Assembly: GCA_030141605.1 (NCBI GenBank)
Contig: JAQGDQ010000483.1
Coordinates: 105,670-169,669, forward strand
DNA length: 64,000 nucleotides
Source: Tubiluchus corallicola
Taxonomy: Eukaryota > Priapulida > Priapulimorpha > Priapulimorphida > Tubiluchidae
Direction of reading: 5' to 3'
Positions 24,801-37,544 of this stretch are shown here, piece after piece. Each line of letters opens with the position of its first letter. The first letter of the stretch is position 1. The position numbers and the translations under genes are program-made. Below the pieces are notes generated by a model. The model saw only the letters and a list, made by a program, of their open reading frames with translations. It did no database searches and was not told where the DNA came from.

Positions 24801-27800
24801 ATTCATGCTTTTGCATGTCTGTTTATCTTCACATACTTTAACCAAAATGATATTTCTGTAGTGAAATATGTTTTGTTAAATTTCTGTTATTGATAATTGT
24901 TTTCACAAAAGCAGGTATTTGTGTATGGTATAAAAATTGTGGGAAATGAAATATGTAAAAAGAAAAACCAATTTCTGCAAACTGTGATGTTTTGTTCAGT
25001 GAGGAGCTTAAAATTTGAACGATATAAGCAGTGTAACAACAGAACTGAAGCACCTGCACAAAATACAGTATTTCTCGATGACATCACCAGCATTTTTAAT
25101 TGGATTGTTTGTTTTTGTTTACATTTACATACACCATGTAAAGTACACATGTATACATTGTTTGCAGTATATATCAGCCGAATACAAGTATCTGTGTGAA
25201 ATTCTGGAACCAGTAATTAGTGTTAAAGCCAAAGAGGATGTAGCAACCAAGATGGTTCATATTCTACAGAAACTCGGCAAGGTGGACGACTTTCTCTGTG
25301 ATATTGTAATGGCCGACGTCGAACGGTTAGGTAAGATGGCTGACCGCTTATTTTTGTCCTTGTATTTAGTTCTTTCTGGTTGGTTCTGTAAAGAAAACAT
25401 CTTTTTGTAGAGATCTAAGTGTTGAACGAAATGTTCGATTTATGAGAACTGCTTATAAGATGCTTTTTAGGCCTTAAATCATGTAAATGGTTTCCAACAT
25501 CTATTCCTGCATTTAGAAAACAGTTCTAGTGGAATGTACTTAAACAATAAAGACCAGTGCCCAGAAATGGAAATTATTGCAAACATCTGCCATCAACAGA
25601 TGTGGGTTTCAGTAATGTGGGTGCCAACTATCAGAGCATTTCTTATGTCTTGTTCACTAGATTACTCTGAAACGTTAATCAGTAGAAGTAAACTGAATTT
25701 TTCCCTTTACAGAAAACGAAAATCTAACGTTTCGTGGTAATTCTCTGGCCACCAAAGCGATGGAGGCCTACATGAAGCTAGTCGGAGAGAAATACCTGCA
25801 GGATACGCTGTCGGAATTTGTGAAGACAGTTTTCGAATCCCAGGACGATTGCGAGGTAACAGAACGGCTTCATTTGTGCATGCAATTAAGACATGGTGCA
25901 GGATGATATGACAGGAAATTGTACAAAACTACCCATTTGCACTTGTGATATACATCTGCTGTAATATGTAATTAAAGTAAAAAGTAATGACTTAGAGTTT
26001 TCAAGGAAAGTGCACATATCTTAGTTTGTCGGTCCGTATTGTCCGTATTACCGATACTAAGTTAATACAGTAGGCGTCGCGCATCGTCCCAAAAATGTCT
26101 AATACGGGCCACTCCTGACATGCAAACTTCACACATGTTATTACACGCTGCTTGGTTGCACTGATGTAATGATATTAGTAAAGTCAGATTGTGAAAAATG
26201 GACTGTGACCGTAGTATGCGGGACTTTTAATGGTCCAGATTTCGTCCGATTTTTCCGATATCCGTAAAAGAGAGGTCTGGCAAACCGAGTTGTGATTGTA
26301 GTTCAGAAGACAATAAAACACCTTATTTTGCTAGAAAAAGTTATACAATCGGTCACGCACATACTCATATTCATAACTACTGGTGTAAGATCTTAGGAGG
26401 GAAAAATTAGAAGATAATAAAAACATTTTTTATGGTTGTTTCAGAAAATTTCTTTTATGCTTTCTTGGTAGACAGCTTGATGAATATATTAATGATTGTA
26501 TTTTCAGGTTGACCCAGCAAAAGTGCCAAATAATACCTGCCTTCAGAAGCACCAAGCAAACTTGACAATGTATTGTGAGATGGTTTGGTGTAAGATCATC
26601 AACTCGTCGTGCTACTTTCCCAGGTAAGAGAAAAAAGAATTGCCAGAGTGGCTGAAGCCCTTATGCAAAGAAGAAGAGGAAAAACCTGTCTGTGGAGGGT
26701 GGGCCTTGCCATTTTCACATCATTTGTGATTATAGTCTGTATCTAATGTCAAAATTCTTTATGAAATTTTTTGGCAAGATCAGTGATTTTTAAGGGTTTT
26801 TAACCCCACATTGCATTGGTTTTTGTTTTCTAATTTGTTTGTATTATTGGTTTCTGTAAACAAAGTGTTGAGTTAAAAGATGGAAAAGACTGCTGATTCG
26901 ACTGATCACCTTACTATGTTTCTTTTACCTGTCTTTTGTAAATGTGGGTGTCTGTCACCTTCAATAATGAATTAGCTGCCAACTTCTTTTTCTTGTTTTA
27001 GTGAACTGAAATCAGTATTTCACGCTGTACGAGAGCGATTGGAAGGCAGTAAGAGGGATGAAATTGCCGATAACCTGGTGTCTAGTTGCATATTTCTCAG
27101 GTAAGATTTTAATTTTTTGTTTTACTAGGTAAATTAATCAGGACTGTATTAAGATCCTTCTTTTCTTTATAATACAAGAAATCCCCCATTTCACTTCTTA
27201 TTTTCTGTTATTTACTTTTCACGTACTCTTATGTGTGACAGCTTGGTAAACTGTTAAATTTCTTCATATATTTATGGTATCAACTTTTTCAGTACTTCCT
27301 TTCTTTCTTAAACTCATTTCCACATTAGGTAATAATTGTGAAATAAGCTGCAACATTCTGACATTCTCTGCCATAATCTAATTAATGAATTGTATGTATA
27401 TTTATTGTTCGTTTATTTTTTACTTAGGTTTTTGTGTCCAGCCATTTTGTCGCCCAGTTTGTTTGGTTTGACGCAAGAATTTCCGCAAGACAAGGCAGCT
27501 AGGAACTTGACTATGATCGCCAAGACCATTCAGACATTAGCCAATTTTAATAAGTAAGTTTGAAACCTCTTATAAGGGCAAAAAGGCATCTTTGGCCATG
27601 CTTAAAATTTAAACATGAACACACCTAAGTTTTGTGATAACTGTTAATTAGTTAAATTAACATGTCAACATGATGCCTGACGTCTGGGAATCAAGATTGT
27701 GATGCTTTTCCAGCTTAGCTAATGAGTTTTTCTTTTGGAATTGTACCAGCACAGTCATGTTTATGTTTAGACACTATGTAATTCACTTAGCTGGTTAATA

Positions 27801-30800
27801 GCTGACTGGTCACTGTGGAGCTTCACGACCAAAGTTAAGTAACACTGATAAATTTGAAAGTCGCCAGAAAACTAAAATTAGTTCAGACACTTCCATCTGC
27901 CTACTTTCTGTAAACTGTGCCTCTTGTTAAACGAGCATGTAAATAATAGATCTATATGTGACTAAAAAACATGCCTGCTGGTTCAGCTTCTTATCTTAGC
28001 AGATTATTTTTGATACTGAACTAGATACCAGTGTCACCACGTCAGAATATTAAGCAAAAGTCCAGCATAGTATATCAAACTGTGAAAATGTAACACGTCA
28101 TTATTTTATGAACCATGCTTCTCAAGAGATCAAATTAATGTCTATACCACTTTGGAAAATGATGTATCAGCGAGGCTTTACAAATACAACACAAAATTGA
28201 TTTATTACATGCGTTGAAAATAATGTCTGCTTCCCCTTGCAGTGAATCTTATTTCCCTTTTTCTAACAACTGTTCTTTTTTAGAAACTGACGATCACATA
28301 ATATAAGTCTTTGCTTTTTGTTTCAGATTTGGCAGTAAGGAAGAGTTCATGAAATTTATGAACGAATTTGTCGAAAGGGAATGGACTAGCATGAAGACAT
28401 TTCTCAGACAAATCTCGGTGAGTATTTGTCTTTATCAAGTCAAATTACATCAATTTATTTCGTGGAATGTCCATGTAGTCTAAAGTAATTATTGTGACTA
28501 ATCATTTCCAGTGTTACAGAATTTTCTCGTTGTTATTTATGGCTTCATTGGTTTTTATTAGTTGAGCAATATTATTATTTTTATTAGATATTTATTGAAA
28601 ACTCACGGAAATTCTTCTTATGGTTTATTGAACATTATTTTTAAACTTTACACTAGGAACTGAAAACAACAGATTTTTGAACGAATGTCACTATCATTGT
28701 TTTCTGAAGCATTTTATTGCATTATAATAGCACACCTTTACCTGTTTCACGCATGGCTTCATTATACATTATTTTCCATATTCATCAAAAATTCCGTAGA
28801 GTAATGCCCTATAACTTTACTGTACCCCGTCATCTTCATAGTTATTAATCTCTGTTTCGTCTTTTCATCGCATTTACCGGTTACAAGTGGTGAGTTGCAG
28901 GTTTTACTAATAACTGGCTTTTTTCAGAGTGCGCCAGATGATAACCAGGTACAAGAATACGACGGTTACATAGACTTAGGCAAGGAACTTAGCATATTGC
29001 ACACGGTGCTCACGGAGAGCCTCCAGAAGGTCAAGGTACTGAAAGCTATTTAGAGAAGAATAACGTGCTCTGTTTGTTCCTTTATTTTTGTTTGTTTGTT
29101 TTGACTGTTGCATTGATCCAGAATTCTGACACCTTTTTAGCGTCATTTGTTTGATGAAACTGTTCATGCTTAGTAAGTCAAGATTTGTGTTGCAACTTCA
29201 AAACAGAATGAAAAACAGCTCTACTGTTCTTGTAACTATGTTTTATCTCAATCTGCTCTCAAGCAAAAAATCGAGTTGTAAGAAAAAAAGTGGGCTCCTT
29301 CAGTACATGTCCAGGTGCTGACTTCACTTGAAACATTGTTTAACATGAAAAACATTGTTTGACAGAAAAAAACAGGTTTTGAAATGTTTCTTCTCTTATG
29401 TTCATTGTAGTATATATCATACTGTCATTGTATCTTACAGTGCTTTATCTACTTTTCGAATTATTGATTATTAAGTAGAATTTGTTTGCTTTCAGTAGTG
29501 TCTTAATTTAGAAACTTAATTACACATTAATGTTTATTTTAGGGAAATGTGCCGAGCAATTTAGCAAAGCTGCAAGAGATCTTGCAAAACATCACCGAGG
29601 AAAAGGCGCACCCTCGAGGCGGGTCTCAGCGTGCGCCCGCCGTCCATCACACTAAAGCCTACACCGATGCAAGCCTTTCCAGTACGAGTGATTTGACAAT
29701 GGTCTCTGCACCGTGCAAAACGTCCACTCTCCGCCGAGCTGGATTGGTCAGCGTGCTGGACAAACCATCGATAGATTTGAACTCTAGTGGTGACGAATAT
29801 GGCACCTTGGAGAGCAATCGGTCGACTCGGTCAAGTAAGTCGGACAGAACCGAAGAACTGAGAAAACGGTTGTTAAATGGTGTAGGAAACGGTGATTATA
29901 TGGATATTATATCCATAATGGATGAAATGCGTGCTGACGAGCATGGTATATCTGTAGATAATCTTGATACAAACATTCAGGGCAGTCAGATAAGTATTAG
30001 TCAGTTATCAAATGTGGCTTCATCCGGGTACCAATCGTTTGCTTACAGTCAATCAAGTTCGCCGGTGGAATCAGCAGTCCACCGGGAGACGTTGGACTCC
30101 ATCGCCAGTTCACCACCCGTCGTCAAGGCTCAACGACGGCCGCAGCCGTTGTCATTTGCCAATCCGCTATATCACTGTCCGCTGAGTCCGGTGAAGCGGA
30201 CTAATTCCGGGGTGTCGGAGAGCTCGCCTCGGTCTCGGTCGTCAAGCTGCAGCTCGGTCAGTGCGAACGTCAGTGATCGTGACCACGACAATGACGACGA
30301 CGAAACAGTGTTGCGGAGGAATCCTGCTGCTCATCCGCTGCAGGATTTATCCCAGTTATCCTGCTCTTCAGAAGATGAAGAAAATGCAGACAGCCATATA
30401 CCAACACTGCATTATTCTAAGACACTATCAGATGAAGTTTTCGCATCAGAAGACTTTAAAATGCTGAACGTGTCAAACATATCAAATAGTGAAGAAAACG
30501 AACCAAGATGCCGTGCACCATTGAAAGCCTACAGACGTAACGGCTCCGATTCAGTTCTAGTAGAAAATAGAGCCTATATGACGTTGGACTCCATCTACCG
30601 GCCTCAGCCAAAACCACGACAGAGTCTGGGTTCTCAGGGTGACAATGTTGTGTATAGCACAATGGATAAAGAGGTCAGGAAATAAGTATTTTTTCAGTAC
30701 ATAATACTTAACTGAAACAGAAAGCTAGCCACTTAACTTAGACATAAGCAGACAGTTCAGTCACACCTAATGTATGTGTTCTGTCCATATTTAAAACTTT

Positions 30801-33174
30801 AGTGGCTTTTAAATTAATCTAATGCGTAGCAGAGGCACAGTGGCTATTCAAGGCGCATTTACATGTCACGGTCATAAGGTTTTTAATGAATATCACGTCT
30901 GTGTAATAAAGTGGCTGTGGTCCATTGATTTTCTCATCATTTGCATGTTGTTGAAAACAGTGATGGCACAGATTTTCAACATCAAGGTTTGTTCACACTG
31001 TTTATAGAAGTGGTGACTAGCTGAGCCACAAAAGTCTGTGTTTAGCAGTTGAAGTTAAGCAACACTGGGCTTGTTTGAAAATGGATCTTAGCATGATATT
31101 GTTTAAGTAAGGGATAAATAGCTGAGTCAAGAATTTGTGCTTAGTCATTAAATTTACGCATCACTCCACTTGATTGAAAATGGATCTGTGAGTTAAAAAG
31201 TAGCTTCTGGATGGTTTTGTCTATAGTACTGTTTCTGACTATGAGAAATAGAAAAATACTAAGTTCTGCAGATAACCCACAGTTGCAGCATTTTAGAAGT
31301 CATTTACCTTGCATTCCAGCATCTTGTCGAGCAGGTAACAGCACTGCAAAGTCAATTGAAACAACTAGAAGTGCAACTGCAAGAGGCAGAGGCTCGCATG
31401 CACATTCAGGAGCAAAGAAAAGATGAAGACACCGCCGAATGGAAGGCCAGATTAGCAGAGAGTGAAGAGAAGCTGAAGAGGCAGCAAGAGGAAAAAGATC
31501 TGCAGATGAAGAACATCATAACTAGGTAGGTGGTAAAGATTTCCCTCATTGCATGCTTACCTAACACTTGTTCTACTAGCACGTTTTAGCACAGTTCTTT
31601 CTATAGTTTCAGACTAACTTGAAGATTTGTGGTGGAGTGTCTCTTACTGCTTTTCTGTTTCTTGGTGCAACTATGGTGCTGACATAAAAGTGATGCCTTT
31701 TTTGCAATCTGCAATAGCATCGGTACTGTACTTACGTGTGCTTAAACTGAAACGTTGTGTACATACACAGTCGAGTATCAGACAAAGATGTACAATATGG
31801 TACAACCCACTTGTACAGTATTTTTTGTATTAAGTGTGTTTTGCAACATTAGGTGTCATGTTTGCCATGTTGCCATGGCTACCCTTAATAATCAACTGTT
31901 TAGCTTAGTGGAGATAACTATTAATGTCACTCTTATTTTGAGACGATGGAGAACTAGACGAATAAACAAAAATTAGCATCCAACTTATCCAGTACGTCTG
32001 GAAGCGATTGGGAACATGGAATGGCTGGTTGTAATTGGCCATGAGGCCAAAAATTTGATATCATTTTATGCGGATGGCCCCTTAAAGCATAATTGAATAG
32101 AAAAACTAAATTACTGAATTGCCCCATAAACTGTTTTGAAGAAAACACATGAATTTATCAAAACGCTGCAGCTTTATTGAAATTCGACTGTGTAGTAATG
32201 TTGCTCAACTTGATCATAACTCCGTGCTTTAGATACAGCTTGATAAACGTGCGCAAAAAACCAAACAATGTAACTTATTAGTAATCCCTTTGTATTTGTA
32301 AATTTTTATCATTTTTTCATTATGCATTCGCAGTCTGAGCCAAGTGCAAGGTAACTAATTAAAACGTTCCCGGCTATAACCATTGTATTTTCATTTTGTT
32401 TTAATATGCATGTATATATGTAATTGTGTATTTGTGCTTGCATGATAGAACTTGTTTGTAGATGGTCACGTATATGGAAACAGTTTCTGTGGGTTAAAAC
32501 AAAAGTATTCAGAAAGCAGTTTGTTATTGTTTGGGCAGTAAAGAAAATGGTGGCTGGGAGATTAAAACCTTTATGTACATTTTGATATGCAATGATTTAT
32601 GAGTTTCGACGTGCTGAAATTGCACGAATTTTAATACCGTAATCCTTGCATTTATTTTCTTTATTACTTAATTTTGCCATGCATGGTAGCTTGTAAGTAA
32701 AATAAGTAAGCAATTTACGTGCTATGTCAATTAAATTGTCCATAACTTAGTTTCATTAACATACGATTGCTTCAACATTTCATGCGAAAAGTTAAGACTG
32801 CAATGTTCTTTTGCGTAGATTAATGTATTTTTGACTGTTTATAATAGCAAAGCACATTTTTACAATCAGATTGCATTATCATATATCAGTTAACTCCTTC
32901 GGCAAAGCAATCAGTAATTTTTTTCTTCTGAAACAGGTTGATTGGCGTAGAAGAGGAACTGAGAAAAGAGCAGCGCGAGATGCAAAATGTCGTCATGGCA
33001 AAGCAGAAAATCATCGATGCTCAAGAACGCCGAATTCAGTCACTAGATGGAGCCAACACGCGACTGCTGGCCGCTCTCGCTCAACTGAAGGAGAGATACC
33101 ATCTCCAAGTGCAGCAAAATGGCAGTGCTAAGGTCCGAATGGACAGTGCAGAATTCCGCAGCAGTGCGTGCTGA
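21853..33174 (+). CDS. DAB2IP/RASAL2/SYNGAP1-like: SynGAP/DAB2IP/RASAL2-family Ras GTPase-activating protein (5' end not resolved)
   Basis: Sixteen phase-consistent exons: 21853-21962, 22436-22651, 23182-23283, 23497-23595, 24073-24213, 24553-24679, 25168-25330, 25713-25855, 26508-26623, 27002-27100, 27428-27553, 28327-28417, 28928-29035, 29543-30673, 31320-31525 and 32937-33174, giving 1071 residues. The protein should speed GTP hydrolysis by Ras at membranes. Residues 1-36 carry the family's basic [10 protein letters not shown] segment. Next come the SRSHESLL and HSSILGQD blocks of the partial PH domain (about 40-110), a C2 domain (about 115-230) and the RasGAP domain (about 270-530). The putative arginine finger is R327 in F-R-G-N-S-L-A-T-K, and the FLRFLCPAI signature spans an exon junction near 437-445. 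A 377-residue Ser-rich linker in one exon and a C-terminal coiled coil (about 925-1050) follow. Vertebrates have three or four paralogs, so no single symbol fits. The start codon and any N-terminal PH exons remain unknown. The GAG|GTCAGG donor at 30674 is weak. Confidence 0.93.
22774..22803. repeat. GT/GC dinucleotide microsatellite in an intron
   Basis: A short alternating purine-pyrimidine tract of GTGTGC and GTGCGC units in the second supported RasGAP intron. Confidence 0.7.
22963..23060 (+). repeat. Dispersed repeat copy (partner at 37849-37925)
   Basis: The stretch CTGCTGTGTTTATCTGTCTTGAG... through TTTATTAGAATTCTG to CCTACAA matches 37849-37925 on the same strand with scattered differences. 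It lies in a RasGAP intron. Probably a fragment of a LINE or SINE 3' region; no coding remnant is visible. Confidence 0.6.
26068..26155 (+). mobile_element. Left-end fragment related to the Tigger-like element at 49706
   Basis: Begins with CAGTAGGCG directly after a TA dinucleotide. It shares CAAAAATG(T/C)CT(A/G)ATACGGGC with the left end of the element at 49706-50647. I find no matching right inverted terminus nearby, so this is a partial or strongly diverged copy in a RasGAP intron. An imperfect hairpin (CTTAGT...ACTAAG) lies just upstream at about 26021-26062. Confidence 0.5.
27790..27865 (+). repeat. 5S-rRNA-like relic (weak)
   Basis: The segment GACCAAAGTTAAGTAACACTG resembles the internal promoter part of 5S rRNA (GGAAGTTAAGCAAC). 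It shares its flanking words AGCTGA and TTTGAAA with the tandem pair at 31015-31190. Likely a decayed 5S-derived SINE-like sequence inside a RasGAP intron. Confidence 0.3.
31015..31190 (+). repeat. Two tandem 5S-rRNA-like relics (weak)
   Basis: Two units, about 31020-31090 and 31118-31190, each run from AGCTGAG through a TTAG(T/C) block to TTGAAAATGGATCT. The first contains TGAAGTTAAGCAACACTGGGC, close to the 5S A-box region and the start of its next helix. They lie in the RasGAP intron between 30673 and 31320. Confidence 0.35.
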
Positions 33175-35300
33175 AATCTTGTGAAATCGCTGACCTAAAG
33201 ACAGCTTTAATTTTTCTCAGTAGATGGAGCCAGTTATAGTTAGAAAGGCTGCTGCTCTTTTCACCAGTGAGGAAATTTGCATAGAAACATGCCTGCTTCA
33301 CAGTAATGACTGCTGATCAGAACTTTTACGCCAATCGTAAAACCGATGTTTCCGTTATCGTTGTTTCGCTTAAATTATCCTTGACAAATAATTGCTTTTT
33401 TTATATTGTTTATTGTTTGCTTTAAAAGCGGCAGCTATCCTCAGTTTTTAGTAGCTTTTAGTGATAATTTATTACTGTTTATAAAATGACTGTGCTTATG
33501 AATCAATAAGAGTGTTGCAGAGTTACTGCAGCATTATTCGCAGAAACCAATTTTGTATGTCCTACAAAGTTTTTACATAACAGTGAGGTGCTAGAAGGGA
33601 CACCAGTGCCTTACGCACATTTCAGCATATCAAAATCACAATCAGAGTCCCCTCTGTGGTTATAAACCACTGACAAACTCTGACCCGAATAAGATTTTAT
33701 ACAGAAATATTAGTGATTGTATTGTCTGTACTAATATTGACTGTGAAATATGTCCATCTTTCGTTGTCGTGTCTGTAGTACAACTACTAGATGTAAAGTC
33801 GTATCAGTATAATCACATCTGCATAATTGTTGATGGTAATGATCCATTTACAAACATTAATAAGCCTTTCACAGTTCCAGCGAATGATGATGATGAGAAG
33901 GTCAAAAGCTAAGTTAACCAGACAACACATTTGTGGACACTTGACAATGCCTTGCAACCCGTCCTGTTGTAATAGTAACAATTTTAACACCTAGCTAGAA
34001 CCTTACCTAGTTCATTTTTTCTTGTTCCCGTGCAAGATGCTGCTAGTAAATCACTCTATGGACAGACTAATGCATAATTAAGTCCACGCAAAGAAACAAC
34101 AAGGAAATGGCTTCTCAACCAAAGTTACTGAACCGATGCGGCAGACGGCTTTGCTTTACCCACATCACATAACAGTCGTAGTTAAGATGTGTAGCTTGAG
34201 TTCAATCAACCTTTGACCTAGAGCATGTGTGTGCGCATATCAAAACTGTGAAAAGGCTAATTATAATGTTACTAAGCCGCTGAAAGTAAAAACGCCATTG
34301 TGTCCAAACTTACAATGATGGATTCGAATATGTGTGTGTGGATCGTAAAGCACAACTGGAAGATCGATTCATAAAGGACAGATATTTTGCATAATGAATA
34401 TTTTTGTTGTGGGACCTTTATTATGTCCATTCTATAGCCTGTACAATGAATTACTGTAAGATTACTATACCAGTGTTGCTAACAACAGTTTAAATATTCT
34501 CCAATTTAGCAATGTGGACCATAGTTTGAACACACTGTATATACAATCTAAAGCTCAATACTTTGTCGTGTACATAGTGTAGTGTGTTAATTCTTTTCTT
34601 TTATTTACAAGCTCCTATATTATTACGTATTGTACATAAGTGTGAATGTAACAGACATTTGTAAATGTATTTTTATTTAAGCTATTTTAATGTAATTACA
34701 CAATGCTTGACCCATCGTTTATTTATAAAATCAGTGCTGCATTAGTATTGACTTGTTTTTAGCTAAAAATAATTACGAGTATAAAACATTAAGTGATAGC
34801 TGTAGGTAAAATAAAATGTTGTAAAATATTTAGCTAGTTTTACTCAAGAATACAACACAAGTGGCAAATGATGAAACTTGAATTTTTTTGTAAAATTTGG
34901 ACATCATATTACCAAACATTGTAAAGATAAGTAAGAAATACTGACATATGATTATTAATACTGAACAACTGTTTTTGTTTCTATTTTCCGGATATCTCAT
35001 TCTTGATTCGGTTTTTTCTGAAGAATGATTAGCTGTCTTTATAAATCGCTCTTATCAGCTTAAACTTTAACGTTTAATATACACTAGTGATTTTGTATCA
35101 TACAGTAATGAATAATTTGATACTTTCTTCAGTTTGCATTTTGTACAGTTTGTTACAAAGTAAACGTCAAGATGGCAGTAGAAAATCAGATGTGTAAATG
35201 TGATGAGAGCTAATAATTATTACTAATCAATAAATGCAAAAATTACATTAAATGTTTTAGCTTTGACTTTTAAATTTTGCTCGATAATGGTTACTGATGA
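33175..35300 (+). other. Probable 3' UTR of the RasGAP gene
   Basis: After the stop at 33172-33174 the sequence is AT-rich with no further exon. AATAAA signals occur near 34808 and at 35229-35234. The latter is a reasonable end for a long UTR. The interval includes the repeat copy at 33800-34270. Confidence 0.4.
33800..34270 (+). repeat. Dispersed repeat, uninterrupted copy (partner at 49510-50935)
   Basis: Aligns over about 470 bp with the two halves flanking the Tigger-like insertion at 49706-50647. Shared words include TTTTTTCTTGTTCCC, GTAAATCACTCTA, ACAGACTAATGCA, CGGCTTTGCTTTACCCAC and AACCTTTGACCTA. The position matching the partner's insertion point reads TTGTAATAGTAAC, so this copy preserves the empty site. 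On the minus strand both copies keep similar frames (G-L-Q-G-x-x-K-C-x-Q). The origin is not recognised. Confidence 0.8.
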
Positions 35301-36329
35301 TATCGTACCGTGACATTACAGATCATGTGCATGATAAAGAATAAAAACAGAATGATAATATTAAGTACCAAAGTTGTCATGGATATGCAAAAAAAAATTC
35401 ACATTGCAAACATAATCTTGGGGAAAACCGAACTACCAATGATGGGGCCTATTTAAAGGAAAAGTCAAGCCTTAAATAACATTCATTACATTTTAGTATA
35501 CACTTAAAATATTAAAATTACTTATATTACACAATATATACACACAAAATACCTTGCTTAAAAATGCAGAAGAAATTGAAATCATTCGCATCTCCTGCTA
35601 AATGAAGCTCTCTGCAGACATACTTGAAAAAAATTATGTAAACGGGTACACAACACGAAGACATGCATAACAAAGCTTCTCAAGTTCACTAACTGACTAA
35701 ATCTTTGCATTTAACTGTGGTCATTAAAAATTAGCCATTGGATAAAGCTGCAATAACCATAAATATACTGACACAGGATTATACCTCATAATGCATAATA
35801 ACGTAATACATAAGTACTATACAATACAGTTGCAGATAAGCATGAAATTCTACAAGTACACACAAGATGCTGGACGGTTTACTTAGCTTATAGAATTCAG
35901 TTTTAGCTTGTTAAAATAATTATTCTGCTACTTTGTCTCATTAACTGGCCGAATTGCTATTCATTACACATTTGGGCAACAGAATGAATTAAAAAGCAAA
36001 AAATAGTATTAATAATTCTCATTTAACGTTTTAGTAGTTCACTCATGCACCTGGTGGGATAAGTGTTTATACTACACAGTAACCGGATGACGCCATTTTT
36101 CGTAGAAACTGAGCGAGCCCAAACTTGAAGTGATCGCAAATTTAAATTGACTTTACTAATTGCACGAGGCGCTCATCACAATTTTATTGTTGAACCTTTC
36201 TAACGTTTTTCTCAAATATTAAAATAACTTCCCGAAAGACTTGTCTTTTCTAAAGAAATAAAATTTGACACCAACATCAATATCAGGAGTGGTACAATTA
36301 TCAAAATGAGCTTAACTATGAAAAGAACA
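35301..36329. other. AT-rich intergenic interval
   Basis: No coding or RNA feature is recognised between the end of the RasGAP UTR and the 5S-like gene. Confidence 0.4.
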
Positions 36330-36448
36330 GCTACGGCCAAACCACGTTGAAAACACTGATTCTCGTCTGATCACGGAAGTTAAGCAACGTAGAGCCTGGT
36401 TAGTACTTGGATGGGTGACCGACTAGGAATACCAGGTGCTGTAGGCTT
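36330..36448 (+). rRNA. 5S rRNA-like gene (gene or recent pseudogene)
   Basis: 119 nt, the normal 5S length, collinear with metazoan 5S rRNA from CTACGGCC, through CTCGTCTGATCACGGAAGTT and AAGCAACG, then TGGTTAGTACTTGGATGGG, to GGTGCTGTAGGCTT. The internal control regions (A box, intermediate element, C box) look intact. There are a few differences from consensus, such as AAACCACGTTG near the 5' end. No T-run terminator follows directly (TTGCAGGATG), so this may be a dispersed pseudogene or the head of a 5S-derived SINE. It is a single isolated copy here, not an array. Confidence 0.8.
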
Positions 36449-36900
36449 GCAGGATGCCCACACTGTATCTTGACACTAGGTGGAGGAGCTGCACAAGCAG
36501 CCAACGGCTAGAGGGCGGAGGAGGTCAAGTGACGCAACGGCTATGTGTAGAGAAGTAAACCTTCCAAATCAGGAGTGGAGCCCCGAAGGTGGACCAGTGC
36601 AGCATGCTCACTGACTCCCCATCAGTTCCTGCAGCCAACCGGGTGCCAAACATATTGCTCCACTTTCCTTTGGACTACACCAGAGAGGACGAGAGGGGGT
36701 TCCTGTTGTCTGTGCAACTCAGGATTTCCATACACCTTGCCCAGGCGTGCGCCCTGGAGACGTTCAAGGATTGCACTGCTCAGCCACAGTCGACGCTGCA
36801 GCTCCATCAATGTAATCAATAACTGACTCTCTTGGGGCACACTCCATTGTCTTCCGAGACAGAAGGATGCCAACATGGAAAGAACATTTGACAATGCAAC
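36449..36900 (+). other. GC-rich island following the 5S-like sequence
   Basis: About 450 bp clearly richer in GC than the surroundings, beginning at the 3' end of the 5S-like sequence. Overlapping frames are open on both strands, which reflects composition. None shows a family resemblance. It may be a 5S spacer or a SINE body carried with the 5S copy. Confidence 0.45.
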
Positions 36901-37544
36901 TAGTTGAAATGATTGTTAGCTGAGAAAGAGATTGAAAGTCATTGCTTTATTCGACATCATAAAGCAAAACATCTTGCATATGATGTACCCAGTACAACTA
37001 CTCTAGCCAACAAACATTCCCGTTAAATGTCCAATGCCGTGTGTTGCTTTCCCAGATTTGTATAAATGAAGAAATGAAGCTTGAAAGGAAGTCAAGAGAC
37101 ACCAGCTTACAATTGCTTCCTCTTTCGTACTGACAAGGGGCACCACATTATGCGTAATAATACTGTAACATAACCGAGTGATGTTAATGCTCAGTGAAAT
37201 TAAGATGAATTTGGAAGAAGACTTGCCAGACCTATCCGCCGACCCGACGAGACAATTTCATATCAGCAGTTTTATACCTGGCATGCAATGCTGATTCGCA
37301 AAGGCTTCGTAAACGATCGAACCACCACATTATGGGGGTGGAGGTGAAAATAGAAGGCACTTTGCCATTGTAAAAACACTATTACAAACACGGTTCGCAG
37401 CGCTTGTTCTGCCATCTGTTAAAAAATTGTTATTGAACTAACAGAAGCTAGTGGACATTTAACATGATACAAAATGGTTAAAGTATTTACAACTGCACAT
37501 TTAAATCCCTGAAATCTTGGCAGACATGGCTCATATAATAACTG
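36901..37544 (-). other. Probable 3' UTR of RBM18
   Basis: Lies after the RBM18 stop in the direction of transcription. The minus-strand AATAAA at 36946-36951 could serve as the polyadenylation signal, implying a UTR of about 600 nt. Confidence 0.4.

Noticed and set aside
36575-36894. Overlapping open frames on both strands in the GC-rich patch after the 5S-like sequence
   Set aside because: Frames are open on both strands because GC-rich DNA has few stops; none resembles a protein family.
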